Shown in pieces: positions 18,245 through 28,500 of a stretch of DNA of 64,000 nucleotides; the first letter of the stretch is position 1, and every line of letters starts with the position of its first letter. A program made the translations under genes and the position numbers. A model generated the notes under the pieces. That model did not search any database. It had not been told where the DNA came from and saw only the letters and a list, made by a program, of their open reading frames with translations. The DNA lies in assembly GCA_945893045.1 (NCBI GenBank), contig CAMDEA010000016.1, positions 1 to 64,000 on the forward strand, written 5' to 3'. Source of the DNA: Planctomyces sp. SH-PL62. GTDB taxonomy: Bacteria > Planctomycetota > Planctomycetia > Planctomycetales > Planctomycetaceae.

Positions 18245-19660
18245 TTATTCCTTCAACTGGTATTCCTTGATCTTGCGGTACAGCGTCCGTTCGCCGATGC
18301 CGAGCAGTGTGGCGGCTTCTTCGCGATTGCCTTTGGTCACTTCCAACGCGCGCTGCATGTAGTACTTCTCGACTTCGTCCAGCTTCTTGCCGATCAGTTG
18401 ATCGGCTCCGAAAACCATCTCGCCGAATTCGGCTTCGGGGATTGAGCCGGGGGCGGGGCGGATTTCTTCGGGGAGGTCATCGAGATCCAGCAGGCCGTCG
18501 ATGTCGCTGACCAACATGCTTTCGAGGGTGTTCTTCAATTGCCGGATGTTGCCCGGCCAGTCGTAGGTGACCAGCGCATGGCGGGCGGCGCGCGAGATGT
18601 TCGGGACTTCGCGGCCGTGATTGTCGGACAGCAGTTTGCGGAAGTGGTCGATCAGCAGCGGGATGTCGGCGACTCGTTCGCGCAGCGGCGGCAGCGTGAT
18701 GCGGACGACGTTCAGGCGGAAATAAAGGTCTTCGCGAAACTTTCCGCTGGCCACCGACTCTTTGAGGTCGGCATTCGTCGCAGCGACGAGTCGCACGTTG
18801 ACATCAACTTCGTCGTTGCTGCCGACGCGCGTGATCCGGCGGTTTTCGAGCACTCGCAGCAGTTTGATCTGCGTATCGACCGGCATCTCGCCGACTTCGT
18901 CGAGGAACAGCGTGCCGCCGTTCGCGTACTCGAATTTTCCGATCCGCTTGCTCATCGCGCCGGTGAATGAGCCCGCTTCGTGGCCGAATAGTTCGCTTTC
19001 GAGAATGCTCTCCGGCAACGCGGAGATATTCACGGGGACGAACGGCTTGTTCTTGCGGTCGCTGTTCTGGTGCAACGCGCGGGCGACGAGCTCTTTGCCG
19101 GTGCCGCTCTCGCCGAGAATCAGCACGGTCGTGTTCATGTTCGAGACGTGCTTGAGCTGGTCGATCACTTTCCGCATCGACGGGCTGTTGCCGATGACTC
19201 CCTCGAAGCCGAATTTCTCGTTGAGCCGCCGCGCGAGTTCCGTGTTCTGCCGAATGAGCCGCACGCGGGTCGAAGCCTTCTCGACCGACGCGCGCAGCTC
19301 GCTGATGTCGAGCGGCTTCGTGAGATACATCGACGCCCCCGCCTGTCCCGCCGCCAGCGCGGACTGCACCGAAGCGTGACCGGTCAGCAGGATGACTTCC
19401 GCGTCGGGCAATTCTTCTTTCGTGCGTCGCAGCAACGTCAGTCCGTCGATCTCGCCCATCCGCAGGTCGGTGACGACGACATCAAAGTTTTCCTTCTCGA
19501 TCAGCTTGAGTCCGCTCTCGCCAGAGCCGGCGACCGTGCATTCGTAGCCGACTCGTTCGAGGCTTTCGCCGACCGCTTGCGCGTGGGCCTCGTCGTCGTC
19601 TACGATCAAGACGCGAATGCCGGTGCCGGGGAGTTCGGGTTTGTCTGCGGGTTGGGTCAT
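18245..19660 (-). CDS. sigma-54-dependent response regulator, NtrC family
   Basis: A 471-residue cytosolic activator with all three NtrC modules. The receiver (about 15-130) has the acidic D-D-D pocket, the phospho-acceptor Asp in V-V-V-T-D-L-R-M (about 65) and a late Lys in T-K-P-L. The AAA+ domain (about 155-385) has Walker A G-E-S-G-T-G-K-E and the sigma-54 contact loop as G-S-F-T-G-A instead of GAFTGA, with Walker [10 protein letters not shown]. The C-terminus is a Fis-type helix-turn-helix (A-A-T-L-L-G-I...R-T-L-Y-R-K). Its partner is the kinase encoded just upstream at 19894-20613. Target promoters are not identified in the window. Confidence 0.92.
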   Translation of the reverse strand: MTQPADKPELPGTGIRVLIVDDDEAHAQAVGESLERVGYECTVAGSGESGLKLIEKENFDVVVTDLRMGEIDGLTLLRRTKEELPDAEVILLTGHASVQSALAAGQAGASMYLTKPLDISELRASVEKASTRVRLIRQNTELARRLNEKFGFEGVIGNSPSMRKVIDQLKHVSNMNTTVLILGESGTGKELVARALHQNSDRKNKPFVPVNISALPESILESELFGHEAGSFTGAMSKRIGKFEYANGGTLFLDEVGEMPVDTQIKLLRVLENRRITRVGSNDEVDVNVRLVAATNADLKESVASGKFREDLYFRLNVVRITLPPLRERVADIPLLIDHFRKLLSDNHGREVPNISRAARHALVTYDWPGNIRQLKNTLESMLVSDIDGLLDLDDLPEEIRPAPGSIPEAEFGEMVFGADQLIGKKLDEVEKYYMQRALEVTKGNREEAATLLGIGERTLYRKIKEYQLKE

Positions 19661-19671
19661 AGTGGAGCGAC

Positions 19672-19756
19672 GGGGTCGGGAGTCTTTTTCTGGCCGCCGA
19701 GTATCGTGAGTCTTTCGGCGGTCAAACGACGCGGCCAGAAAAAGACTCCCGACCCC
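19672..19756. repeat. GGGGTCGGGAGTCTTTTTC palindrome
   Basis: GGGGTCGGGAGTCTTTTTCT at 19672-19691 is matched by its reverse complement ending at 19756, with inner arms pairing too. It sits immediately upstream of the response regulator start, in the gap after the kinase gene. Confidence 0.9.
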
Positions 19757-19809
19757 TTGGCGTGGAACGGCGGCGAACGATATCGGCAACGGCGACTCGC
19801 CCGCAAACT

Positions 19810-19896
19810 AACCCGAAGCGTCAGCGAGGGCGAACGATTCACACAGCATCGATCATCGTCTCTTTGAGCGCCCGCCCTCGCTGACGCTTCGGGTTA
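19810..19896. repeat. AACCCGAAGCGTCAGCGAGG palindrome
   Basis: AACCCGAAGCGTCAGCGAGG (from 19810) pairs with CCTCGCTGACGCTTCGGGTT ending at 19895. The kinase stop codon (19894-19896 on the minus strand) lies in the right arm, so the repeat closes the kinase frame. Confidence 0.9.
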
Positions 19897-20613
19897 CATG
19901 GCGGGCGGCAGCGAGATCGTGAACCGCGTGCCGCGGCCCAATTCGCTCTCGCAAGTGATCGAGCCGTGATGGGCATCGACAATCTTGCGGACTGTCGGCA
20001 AGCCCAGTCCGTTGCCGCTCGGCTTCGTCGAAAAGAAGACCTCGAATAATCGCGAGCGAGTCTTCTCGTCCATCCCTTGGCCGTTGTCGATCACCGCCAA
20101 GTGGACCCGGCCGTCGCGAGCGAACGTTTGCAATTCCAGCAACCCGCCGTTTGGCATCGCCTGCTGAGCATTGAGTGCGAGGTTCATCAGCACTTGCCGC
20201 ATCAGCGAGACATCCAGGGCGACGCGCGGCAGGTCGGTGGCCAAGTGCGGGCTGATCTCGACGCGGTGTTCTTTGGCCTCGGCGGCGAAGAAGTCGATGA
20301 ACTCAGTCACGACGAAATTCAAATCGGTTGGTGTCAGCGTTAGCTCGCCGACGCGAGCGAATTTGAGAAACGCATTCAAAATGTCTTCGAGATGCCGGCA
20401 CTCTTTCTGAATCGTCTGCACCTTGGTCAGCATCCGCCGCTCGCGCTGAGCCTCACTGCCGGTCATGTCCTCGGCCAGTAGTTCCAGCAACATGCTCATC
20501 GTCGAGAGCGGGTTCTTGATCTCGTGAGCCAGCCCGCCGGCCAGCGTCGCGATCTCGGCATATTGCCGCTGCAAGCGCTGGCGTTCGTTGCTTTCGAGGT
20601 TGTCGGCTGACAT
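19894..20613 (-). CDS. sensor histidine kinase, NtrB-like, cytosolic
   Basis: A 239-residue protein with only the kinase core. The dimerisation segment carries the phospho-acceptor His in L-A-H-E-I-K-N-P-L (about residue 30). The HATPase domain has the N box (L-N-A-Q-Q-A-M), G1 box D-N-G-Q-G-M and G2 box G-N-G-L-G-L. There is no transmembrane or PAS sensor, so input must come from a partner or cytoplasmic signal. It should phosphorylate the NtrC-type regulator at 18245-19660, which lies 233 bases downstream, after two palindromic repeats. The start at 20613 is chosen because the domain begins right after; a longer frame to 20826 would overlap the divergent TIR-SLOG gene. Confidence 0.88.
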   Translation of the reverse strand: MSADNLESNERQRLQRQYAEIATLAGGLAHEIKNPLSTMSMLLELLAEDMTGSEAQRERRMLTKVQTIQKECRHLEDILNAFLKFARVGELTLTPTDLNFVVTEFIDFFAAEAKEHRVEISPHLATDLPRVALDVSLMRQVLMNLALNAQQAMPNGGLLELQTFARDGRVHLAVIDNGQGMDEKTRSRLFEVFFSTKPSGNGLGLPTVRKIVDAHHGSITCESELGRGTRFTISLPPAM

Positions 20614-20824
20614 AGCTGTGGGCTCGTTGCGTCTACCGGATGCGGAGGATGGTACAGAGCCATTCCCGCCGATCACAGTTTGTCCAATTTCACTCGTGAC
20701 GTCTGCGGTACCCCGGCTGCAATCTGGAGAATCAGCCGGACCCGACCATTGATTGCCGCAGACTCGCATAGGCAACATTGCACTGGTATGTTCACTGCGA
20801 GACCAGCGCGATGAGGAGATCACC

Positions 20825-23083
20825 ATGAGCGTTGAGCAATCTGTTGCGATGCCAATTCCATTACGGCTCTTCTTACTGGCTCACCCGAATTCGGTGTCCG
20901 CAGGGCTGCTGGCCCAAGAACTGATGCGGCGGTTCGTCGATCCTCCAGCGAGCGGTGGGCTACGGCTGCCAGTCTTCTTCACGCCAGATCGCGGAGACGG
21001 CAAGCCTCCGGAATGGGGCGGCGATGACGGCATCCATCTCGATGCTGCAGCACACACTCTGGTGGTCGTGTTGGCGGATGCGGTCATGGCTCAATTCGTG
21101 GATGGCGGCGCGGGTGATGAATGGACCGCATTCCTCGAACAGGGAATTCAACGCGTTCAACCAAGTCGAGCACACATGGTCTTCGGCGTCGCGATCGGCA
21201 AAGAGGGCTATCTGCTTTCCGACAAGAGGCACATCGTCGGATTGAGCGAAGCGCCAGACGGTCCGAATCCAGGGGAATCGCCCGCAGACTTCAAGACCAG
21301 AATTCAGCCGTGGCTCGACAGCGCTGCGAATGATGCCGCTCTGCACATTACCATTCGAGCGCTTCAACTCTTGGAACCCAAGGCACAGGAAGCCACGCCC
21401 GGATCTGCCAAGAAGCTGCCGGTGCAACTCTTTCTCAGTCATGCGAAAGCGGACCTCAAGCCGGGTGAGGATGATCCGGTCCGCGATGTCGAAGACAGCA
21501 TCAAGGAACTGCCGATCCAGCATTGGTTCGATGCTCAGGACATCCCGCCCGCCGATGAGTTTGAGAAGGTCATCGGCGACGGAATCCAGGACTGCTCGAT
21601 TGTGGTGGCGTTCTTGACGGACCACTACGCGTCGCGGTTCTACTGCCAGTGGGAGATTCTGAAGGCCAAAGAGTTGGACGTCCCGATTCTCGTCGTCGAT
21701 GCGTTGGCGACCGGTGAGACGCGCAACTTTCCGTACCTCGGCAACCTGCCGACACTGCGATGGGACAGCGCCGATCGTCCGAAGTCTGCTCGCAGAATCG
21801 TGCAGCAAGCCGTCCGCGAGGCCCTGCGATTCATGCACAACCGAGCCAGCTTGACGGCCCTGGCGGCGAATGCCCCGAAAGACGATCCGCCGGTCGACAA
21901 GATTCTGGCATCGGCTCCGGAGGCACTCACCTTGCATTGGTCTCCGGCCGACGCGGCATCGCGCGTGTTCTTGTATCCGGACCCGCCGCTGCCGAAACAC
22001 GAGTTGGCCGTGCTGAAGTCATTGCGCAGTCAGGCGGACTTCGTGACTCCGCTCACCAAGGTCGCTCGACGAATGCAATCTCAACCCGCGCGGACGATCG
22101 CCGTGTCAATCTCCCCAAGTGGCGACCTGGCACGCTACGGCTTGGGGAACCTGCACGAGCAGACGCTCTCCGATGAGATCTATCTCGACTTACTGATGGC
22201 CGGGCAATGCATCGCCTACGGCGGCCTGCTGAAGCCCAAGTCCAAAGCACAACCCGGTCAGCCATCAACCACCGATTCCACAACGAACTTCACCGCGCGG
22301 TTGTTCGACCTCGTCCAAGGCTATTCCCAACTGGCGAGTAACACGAACGTCACGCTGGCTTCGATCTTGAACATTCCCCCGTGGCCGGGCTGGCTGGCTT
22401 ACAACGCGAACGTTCTGAAACTGTTCGGCAAAACCGCCAAGCTGAAAAAAGGAGCCCGTCCCTCCGCAGCGGAAGTCCCCGAATCCGACGACGTACTGTT
22501 CCCCTCCGGCAATCCTTTCAACAAGGAACTGCCCGACACTCCCGAACGCCGCTTGGCGTGGACTCGCGGTCTCACGCTGATGCGGCAACAAATGACCGAT
22601 CTCAAAGAATGCCAAGCGCGAGTCATCATCGGCGGCAAGCTCGCCGGATTTTCCGGCCTCTATCCCGGAGTCGTCGAAGAGGCGTGGATGTCGATCGTCG
22701 CAAAGCAGCCGCTGTACCTGGTCGGCTTCCTCGGCGGAGCCGCGCGAGCCGTCATCGACCTCCTCGAAGGCCACGACCGCACTGAAGTTCGCCAGCCCAA
22801 TCTCGGCAAGAACGCCCCGTCGATCACCGACATCCTCAAACTCGCCGAACAACGCGGCCTCACCGTGATCGGTCCAGGCAACGAGTTGCCGAGCCCACTG
22901 GACCTGACTGGCAAGCTCATCCACCCCGACCGCATCGCCAACGACATCCGATCCGCCAGCGGTAACGGTCTCTCCTCCGCCCTCAGCAACGGTCTGAACG
23001 ACGCTGAGAACAAAGAACTCTTCCGCTCGATTGACCCGCCGCGCATCGCGGAGGTAATCCTGATGGGACTCTCACGCTGTTGA
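20825..23083 (+). CDS. TIR domain-SLOG domain fusion protein
   Basis: A 752-residue cytosolic protein. Residues about 8-160 form a TIR-like or Rossmann-type module (L-R-L-F-L-L-A-H start, L-V-V-V-L-A-D core) that looks degenerate. Residues about 198-325 are a TIR domain: V-Q-L-F-L-S-H-A, W-F-D-A-Q-D-I, then C-Q-W-E with Glu277 in the position of the catalytic NADase Glu. From about 421 to the end there is a SLOG-superfamily-like nucleotide-binding region with A-Y-G-G-L-L (about 461), V-I-I-G-G-K-L-A-G-F-S-G (about 601) and L-G-G-A-A-R-A. In Thoeris, TIR and SLOG are on separate proteins that exchange a cyclic ADP-ribose signal. GAGGAG precedes ATG 20825. It heads a four-gene co-directional block. 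Domain borders and SLOG subfamily are my estimate. Confidence 0.8.
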   Translation: MSVEQSVAMPIPLRLFLLAHPNSVSAGLLAQELMRRFVDPPASGGLRLPVFFTPDRGDGKPPEWGGDDGIHLDAAAHTLVVVLADAVMAQFVDGGAGDEWTAFLEQGIQRVQPSRAHMVFGVAIGKEGYLLSDKRHIVGLSEAPDGPNPGESPADFKTRIQPWLDSAANDAALHITIRALQLLEPKAQEATPGSAKKLPVQLFLSHAKADLKPGEDDPVRDVEDSIKELPIQHWFDAQDIPPADEFEKVIGDGIQDCSIVVAFLTDHYASRFYCQWEILKAKELDVPILVVDALATGETRNFPYLGNLPTLRWDSADRPKSARRIVQQAVREALRFMHNRASLTALAANAPKDDPPVDKILASAPEALTLHWSPADAASRVFLYPDPPLPKHELAVLKSLRSQADFVTPLTKVARRMQSQPARTIAVSISPSGDLARYGLGNLHEQTLSDEIYLDLLMAGQCIAYGGLLKPKSKAQPGQPSTTDSTTNFTARLFDLVQGYSQLASNTNVTLASILNIPPWPGWLAYNANVLKLFGKTAKLKKGARPSAAEVPESDDVLFPSGNPFNKELPDTPERRLAWTRGLTLMRQQMTDLKECQARVIIGGKLAGFSGLYPGVVEEAWMSIVAKQPLYLVGFLGGAARAVIDLLEGHDRTEVRQPNLGKNAPSITDILKLAEQRGLTVIGPGNELPSPLDLTGKLIHPDRIANDIRSASGNGLSSALSNGLNDAENKELFRSIDPPRIAEVILMGLSRC

Positions 23084-23151
23084 CCTCCATTCCGGAATCC
23101 TGCGTCGGCCAATCACATCCCGGTTTGACAATTCCCAAGGAGCCAGCACTC

Positions 23152-23688
23152 ATGCCTGCCTCTCTTGACCACATCACAGCCTCCGAAATCCCCATGCTCT
23201 TCATGGGCCAGGAATTCCTCGAAGACAAACAATGGTCCGACGATGACTCCGGGCATCCCGAACTGCGGCTGCACTGGCAAGGTCTGGAGCAGGGTGACAA
23301 ACAGTTGGCCGACCATTTGCGGTTCACGCGCGAACTCATCGCGCTGCGCTGGCAATACCCCGGCCTCCGCGGCGAGGGCTTCCGAGTCACACACTGCGAC
23401 GACACCGACCGAGTGCTCGTCTTTCAACGCTGGGTTCCCGGCGCAGGAGACGACGTCTTAGTCGTCGTGGGCTTCGCCAATTTCACTCGCACCGGCTACC
23501 GCGTCGGCTTCCCCGGCGGCGGCACCTGGCGTGAAGTCTTCAACAGCGACGTCTACGAGAACTGGGTGAACCCCAACGTCGCCGGCAACGGCGGCCAAAT
23601 CTTTGCCGAGCCTCAGCCGCTCCACGAATTCACCCACTCCGCAGCGCTCGTCCTGCCCGCCAACGCCTTGCTAGTTTTCGCTCGCTGA
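23152..23688 (+). CDS. orphan C-terminal segment of a glycogen branching enzyme-like protein
   Basis: This 178-residue frame matches the end of GlgB-type GH13 enzymes: I-P-M-L-F-M-G-Q-E-F at residues 12-21 (the last strand/helix of the catalytic barrel), W-x-D and a D-x-x-R-F helix, then the all-beta C-terminal domain with V-F-N-S-D and a final S-A-x-x-L-P-A-N-A. The N-terminal CBM48 and nearly all of the catalytic barrel, with its Asp and Glu residues, are absent, so no branching activity is possible. Yet the frame is intact and preceded by AAGGAG (spacer about 9). It sits 68 bases after the TIR-SLOG stop. It is either a recombination relic or a retained domain. Confidence 0.78.
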   Translation: MPASLDHITASEIPMLFMGQEFLEDKQWSDDDSGHPELRLHWQGLEQGDKQLADHLRFTRELIALRWQYPGLRGEGFRVTHCDDTDRVLVFQRWVPGAGDDVLVVVGFANFTRTGYRVGFPGGGTWREVFNSDVYENWVNPNVAGNGGQIFAEPQPLHEFTHSAALVLPANALLVFAR

Positions 23689-23804
23689 AGTTGCTGTACT
23701 GAAGAGATCGGCTTGTCTGTGTTGAGCATGCAAAGATCGCCTGGAGCAACGAGGCAAACTTATCTCGCTGACATCCCGTCTTCTGCCGTTCCTTGAGAAT
23801 TGTG

Positions 23805-23832
23805 TTGAAAGTGTTCACCACAAGGATATTCT
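23805..23832 (+). promoter_or_regulatory. candidate sigma-70-type promoter for the multi-TIR gene
   Basis: TTGAAA (23805-23810) and TATTCT (23827-23832) are separated by 16 bases. The expected transcript start, near 23840, leaves a leader of about 48 bases before the ATG at 23888. This suggests that the multi-TIR/STAND pair can be transcribed independently of the TIR-SLOG gene. Confidence 0.45.
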
Positions 23833-23887
23833 GTGGGTGATGTTGAGATTTCAACGTGTCACTGAGTCATCTCTGCGAAGGCCGGCC

Positions 23888-25462
23888 ATGACATACATCC
23901 CTGGGTTTAAAAAAGATGTTTTCATCAGTTTCTGCCACGTTGACAACGACAAGTCGCGCGGCGGAAACGGCTGGGTCGCGGACTTCGAACAACACTTGTT
24001 GACCACATTGCGGAAGAAGCTCACAGGGGGAAAGCAGGTGGAAGTTTGGCGGGACGTGAAGATGGCGGGGAACGACGTTATCTCCGATGAAATTGAGGCG
24101 AACCTACGAGGCAGCGCGGTTCTTGTGAGCCTGGTATCGCCCAACTATCTGAGTTCCACCGGCAAAATGGGGTGCTTGGAAGAATTGGAGATGTTTTGGA
24201 CCAATCAGACTCAGGGACTCGAAGTTCGCGTGGACGACAAACTGCGAATCTTCAAAGTCATTTTGCAGGATGTGCCCCTGGACGAACATCCAACAAAGAT
24301 TCGCGGGATTCGGGGATACTCCTTTTTTGATAAGCAGCCCCCCCAAGACGGTTGGACGTGCGAGTATTTTCCCAAGTCGAATGACAACCCGGACGGTCGC
24401 TATTGGAGACGGCTCGAAGAATTGGTTTCGGAGATCGCCGCGATGCTAACGCTCCTGCGGTCGAAGGTTCCCGCGCCTGTGTCGGGAACGCAGCCACCCC
24501 CAGGCGTCGTCAAGAACACAAAGCCGGAAGGCACTGTTTACCTAGCGGAAACCGCCAACGATTTGGAGAACAATTACTACTGGGTGCGCGGCGAATTGGA
24601 ACGCAAGAATCTGCGTGTGCTGCCAGTTGAGCGACTGCCGTCGAAACGGGCTGACGCTGAACCGGTGATTCGAGCCGCTCTCGCACAATCTCAGATGGCC
24701 GTGCATTTGTTTTCCAAGCAGTATGGGACACGCTTCGGGCAAGGCGAGTGGTCGGTGCCGCACCTGCAATATCAGCTCGCTATTGAGGTGGCGAAAACTC
24801 GATACGCAGTCTCGTCGGCCGACAAGCTGCCCAGGATCGCTTGTATTCCCGTGGACATGACATTGGACTCGGCCGACGCCCCCCAGCAAGAGTTGTTGAA
24901 GACGATCGAATTGGAAGAGATTCCGGATCACCCGATTGATGTCCAACGCTTGCCTCATGACCAGTTGCAGCGCCTCGTGGATTCGATTGCGGCACAACTC
25001 TTGGAGCCAGTCCTGCCACCTCCCGAATCGGGTGCGCTGATTTACGTGACTGGCACTCCGGAAGACCTGTCCGACGGCGAAACGAAGGCCATGATCGAAT
25101 ATATGCGGCGCCGGAAGCACGACGTGTTCATGCCGACCGCACTCAACGATCAGGCGAAACGCGACAAGCAAGACGAAGCCAACATGAAGTCATCGGATGG
25201 CTTGGTCATTGTCTACGGCAAAGCGGACGCGGCATGGGTCGTGGAAAAGGCTTTGGCTGTTCGCGAGTGCGCACGCGGTCGCCGCAAGAAACCGTTGACT
25301 GCCACCGTTCTGGATGGTCCACCGGAAGAGAAGGACGAGCTGAATATCGACTTCGAGAACCCGAAGGTTCTCAAATCGCGAACTGGTTTTCAGCCGAAGG
25401 TTCTGCATCCGTTCTTGCAACGAGTGGAGGGCGTCCAGCATTCAGGCGGTGGTGACGTTTGA
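23888..25462 (+). CDS. protein with three TIR-like domains
   Basis: A 524-residue cytosolic protein. Residues about 9-150 are a recognisable TIR domain: D-V-F-I-S-F-C-H, W-R-D-V-K-M-A-G, the L-V-S-P-N-Y-L segment and C-L-E-E-L, where Glu98/Glu99 occupy the catalytic position. Residues about 216-350 (V-Y-L-A-E-T start, M-A-V-H-L-F-S core) and about 383-500 (L-I-Y-V-T-G start, D-G-L-V-I-V-Y-G core) look like two further, more diverged TIR/Rossmann modules. A Pro-rich linker separates the first two. The start at 23888 has GAAGG seven bases upstream; a GTG/ATG pair at 23837/23840 is less likely because it would be at the predicted transcript start. The STAND gene follows after 54 bases, suggesting an effector-sensor pair. 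Confidence 0.8.
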   Translation: MTYIPGFKKDVFISFCHVDNDKSRGGNGWVADFEQHLLTTLRKKLTGGKQVEVWRDVKMAGNDVISDEIEANLRGSAVLVSLVSPNYLSSTGKMGCLEELEMFWTNQTQGLEVRVDDKLRIFKVILQDVPLDEHPTKIRGIRGYSFFDKQPPQDGWTCEYFPKSNDNPDGRYWRRLEELVSEIAAMLTLLRSKVPAPVSGTQPPPGVVKNTKPEGTVYLAETANDLENNYYWVRGELERKNLRVLPVERLPSKRADAEPVIRAALAQSQMAVHLFSKQYGTRFGQGEWSVPHLQYQLAIEVAKTRYAVSSADKLPRIACIPVDMTLDSADAPQQELLKTIELEEIPDHPIDVQRLPHDQLQRLVDSIAAQLLEPVLPPPESGALIYVTGTPEDLSDGETKAMIEYMRRRKHDVFMPTALNDQAKRDKQDEANMKSSDGLVIVYGKADAAWVVEKALAVRECARGRRKKPLTATVLDGPPEEKDELNIDFENPKVLKSRTGFQPKVLHPFLQRVEGVQHSGGGDV

Positions 25463-25516
25463 TCGCCGCACCGTTTCTTCCTCGGAACTATCGAGATAAT
25501 TACAGGACATCGGCCC

Positions 25517-28500
25517 ATGAATGAGAACCAGTCTGCCACATCGCTGCCAGATTTGTCCGCGGATTCAATGAGTGCCGAACTTGGACCAGGGACCACAAAG
25601 CCACGGAATCCGTTTCCCGGCTTGCGGCCCTATCAGATGAATGACAGCGATCTCTTCTTTGGGCGTGAGGATCAGATTCACGAACTGTTGAGCCGTTTGC
25701 GGCGGGAACGATTTCTGGCGGTGTTGGGGGATTCTGGCAGTGGGAAATCGTCGTTGATACGAGCCGGCTTGCTACCCCGGCTGAAGGCGGGCTTCATGGT
25801 GTCTGATCCTGACGGCTGGCGCATCGCCATCATGACTCCCGGTGACGACCCTATCCGTCGGCTGAGCACAGCACTGTGTTCTCCGGACGCATTGCTGTTG
25901 GGAGAGAATGCCGCTCAGGCAGATCTCCAGACGAGCCTGTGTCATGCGACGTTGAACCGTGGCTCCAACGGACTGGTCGATGTCGTTCGTGAATCGCACC
26001 TGCCGGACGGGTTTCGACTCTTGGTGTTGGTGGATCAATTCGAGGAATTGTTTCGCTTTGGCTCACAGTCGCGCGGCGAGCCGCCATCCACAGCGGCGCG
26101 GAATTTTGTGCGGCTGCTCCTGGAAGCTGCGGCTCAACGCGACATTCCCATCTATGTATCGATCACGATGCGATCCGAGTATCTGGGCCACTGTGCACCG
26201 TACCTTGGTCTCCCGGAAGCGATCAACGACGGGTTATATCTGGTCTCAAGGATGACGCGAGAACAACTTCGGGACGCCATTTGCGAGCCGATCGCGAAAT
26301 GTCGTGGCCAGGTGTCGAATCGTCTGGTCAACCGGTTGATCAACGACTTGGGCGACCAGTCGGACCAGCTCCCCGTGCTGCAACACGCTTTGATGCGTCT
26401 GTGGAGTCTTGATCCCAGCCAGCCAGCCACGTTGGATCTCGAAGACCTCGAAGCGGAACGGATTGGCGGACTTGCGAGCGCACTTCCCAAGCACGTCGTC
26501 GAGATCCTCGACAGTCTCGAAGAGAGTGAACGGTTCATCGCACAGGACGTGTTCCGCTCGCTGACACAGGTCGACCAGAACGGCAATTTTGTACGTCGGC
26601 CTACGGAACTGTCGGAGATTTGTGAATTGGCCAATGCTGGCCAAGAAAAAGTTCTTCGGGTCATCAACCAGTTTCGCAAGGAGGGCCGTTCCTTCCTGAC
26701 GCCGTCAGAGCATGAGACACTGACGGCCTCCGACAAAGTGGATATCTCGCATGAGAGCCTGATCCGCCAGTGGCAGGATCTGCGCGATTGGACGCTCGAC
26801 GAACACAAGAGCCGCGAGGTGAAACAATGGCTTCAGAAGGAAGCGCGGAAGTGGGACAACAACGGTCGCGGAAACGCCGAGGAAGTCAAATTTCTGCTGA
26901 CCGGTGTGCAACTCGAAGAAGCTTTGGAATGGCGAACGAAACGACCACTTGAGATTCAGCGTCCACAATTCCGGTTGGAGCGCGAGTTCTTGAATCGTAG
27001 CGAGCGTGGACGTCTCGACGAACAGAAACGCCAGCTCGTAGCAAAACGCACTCGAATGCAACTTGGCATCATCTCCAGCGTGCTTGCGCTGGCATTGGGT
27101 GTCCTCATTTGGTCGGGTCTGAAATACCGTGTCTCGACTCAAAACCTCGCTAAGGCCCAACAGCAGACTGAGCAAGCCACGGAGGAGTCCAAGCGAGCCA
27201 AAGTAGAAACAGGCGTTGCGGATGCCGCCAAGAAAGTTGCGGATGCCGACAAGAAAGAGGCCGAGAAACGTGTGCGTGTCAGCAGTGCGGTGCGCCTCGC
27301 TGCGGAATCGCGTCGTGTGGCATCCGACCGTCCGGTCAGCCGACTGTTGCTGTCGTTTGAGGCCATTCGAGCCACGCGACAGGCTGGCGAACTGGCATCT
27401 CCCGACGCCGTGGCTGCGTATCAGGAAGCACAGCAGTCGTTGTCCCCGCTGGGAATTACCAGCCAAGTTCTCTGGAGTCACGACGGTGCCGCGCGGGCTC
27501 TGACTGTCAATAACGACAAACAACTCATCGCTTCCGGCGGAGCAGATCGCATGGTCCGAATCTGGTCTGCCAAGACCAATGGAAAACCAACGGAACTCCG
27601 CGACCACGTCAGTCCGATTACCACTGTGGCCATCAGCATCAATGGGAACTGGTTGTTTTCCGGCTCGGAGGATGGCGAAGTGTTTGCCCGCGAATTGGCG
27701 GATGGCCGTCCTGCGGGTCACAGTGTGCGTCTTGGGCGACTGAGCGGTCGGGTCACGGACATCGAGTGCAGCCGGGACAGCGAATGGGTTGTTGTCGGTT
27801 CCCGTGACCAAGCCGTTCGTGCTTGGGACTTGAAGGCTCTGGCGGAGAAACCAGAAGGCACTGAACTCTCCGGTCATCAAGGTTCTATCGTCGATATTGC
27901 GGCGTTCGAACTCAACGGTGCCCAATGGGTCGTAACCGGCAGCAGCGATCGAACAGCTCGTGTTTGGAATCTGAGCAAGCTGCGGACGCCTGGCTCACTG
28001 CCACAAAGTACCGTTTTGCAATGTTCGAATCCGGTGAGCGATGTGGCCATTGGTGACAATGGGAAGCTTGAGCAAGACCCTGTGATAGCCGTCTGCGCAG
28101 AAACCATCAGCCTTTGGAGCACCAAGGACGCTGCCTTAAAAGAAGGCGCGGCTCCAATGGTTTTGGCCAGCGACACCAAAGCCAATGAACGATTCGACGC
28201 AGTCAGTTTTAGCCCGAATGGAGACTTTCTTCTCAGTCGAGGTTTTCTATATCGAACAAACCAACCCAAGATCTCCCGATGGCCTACGATTGCGAGCAAC
28301 TTAAAATGGGATCGACCTCCGAACATGGATCCCGTCGAGAGTCCGGGACCGAGTTCGGTTAGATCATTTTGGGACGTGCCGAGCATGGTGATGCAAAGCC
28401 CAGATGGTCGTTGGCTGGTCGCATCGCGTTCGGACGGTTCGATTCAACTTCAAGCGGTGACCAAGTACGAGGGCTCATCGATTCCCATTTTACTCTCCGG

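Noticed and set aside
26705-27925. Minus-strand frame of 406 codons opposite the STAND gene
   Set aside because: Antisense shadow across the NTPase, membrane helix and first WD40 blades, with no family pattern of its own.
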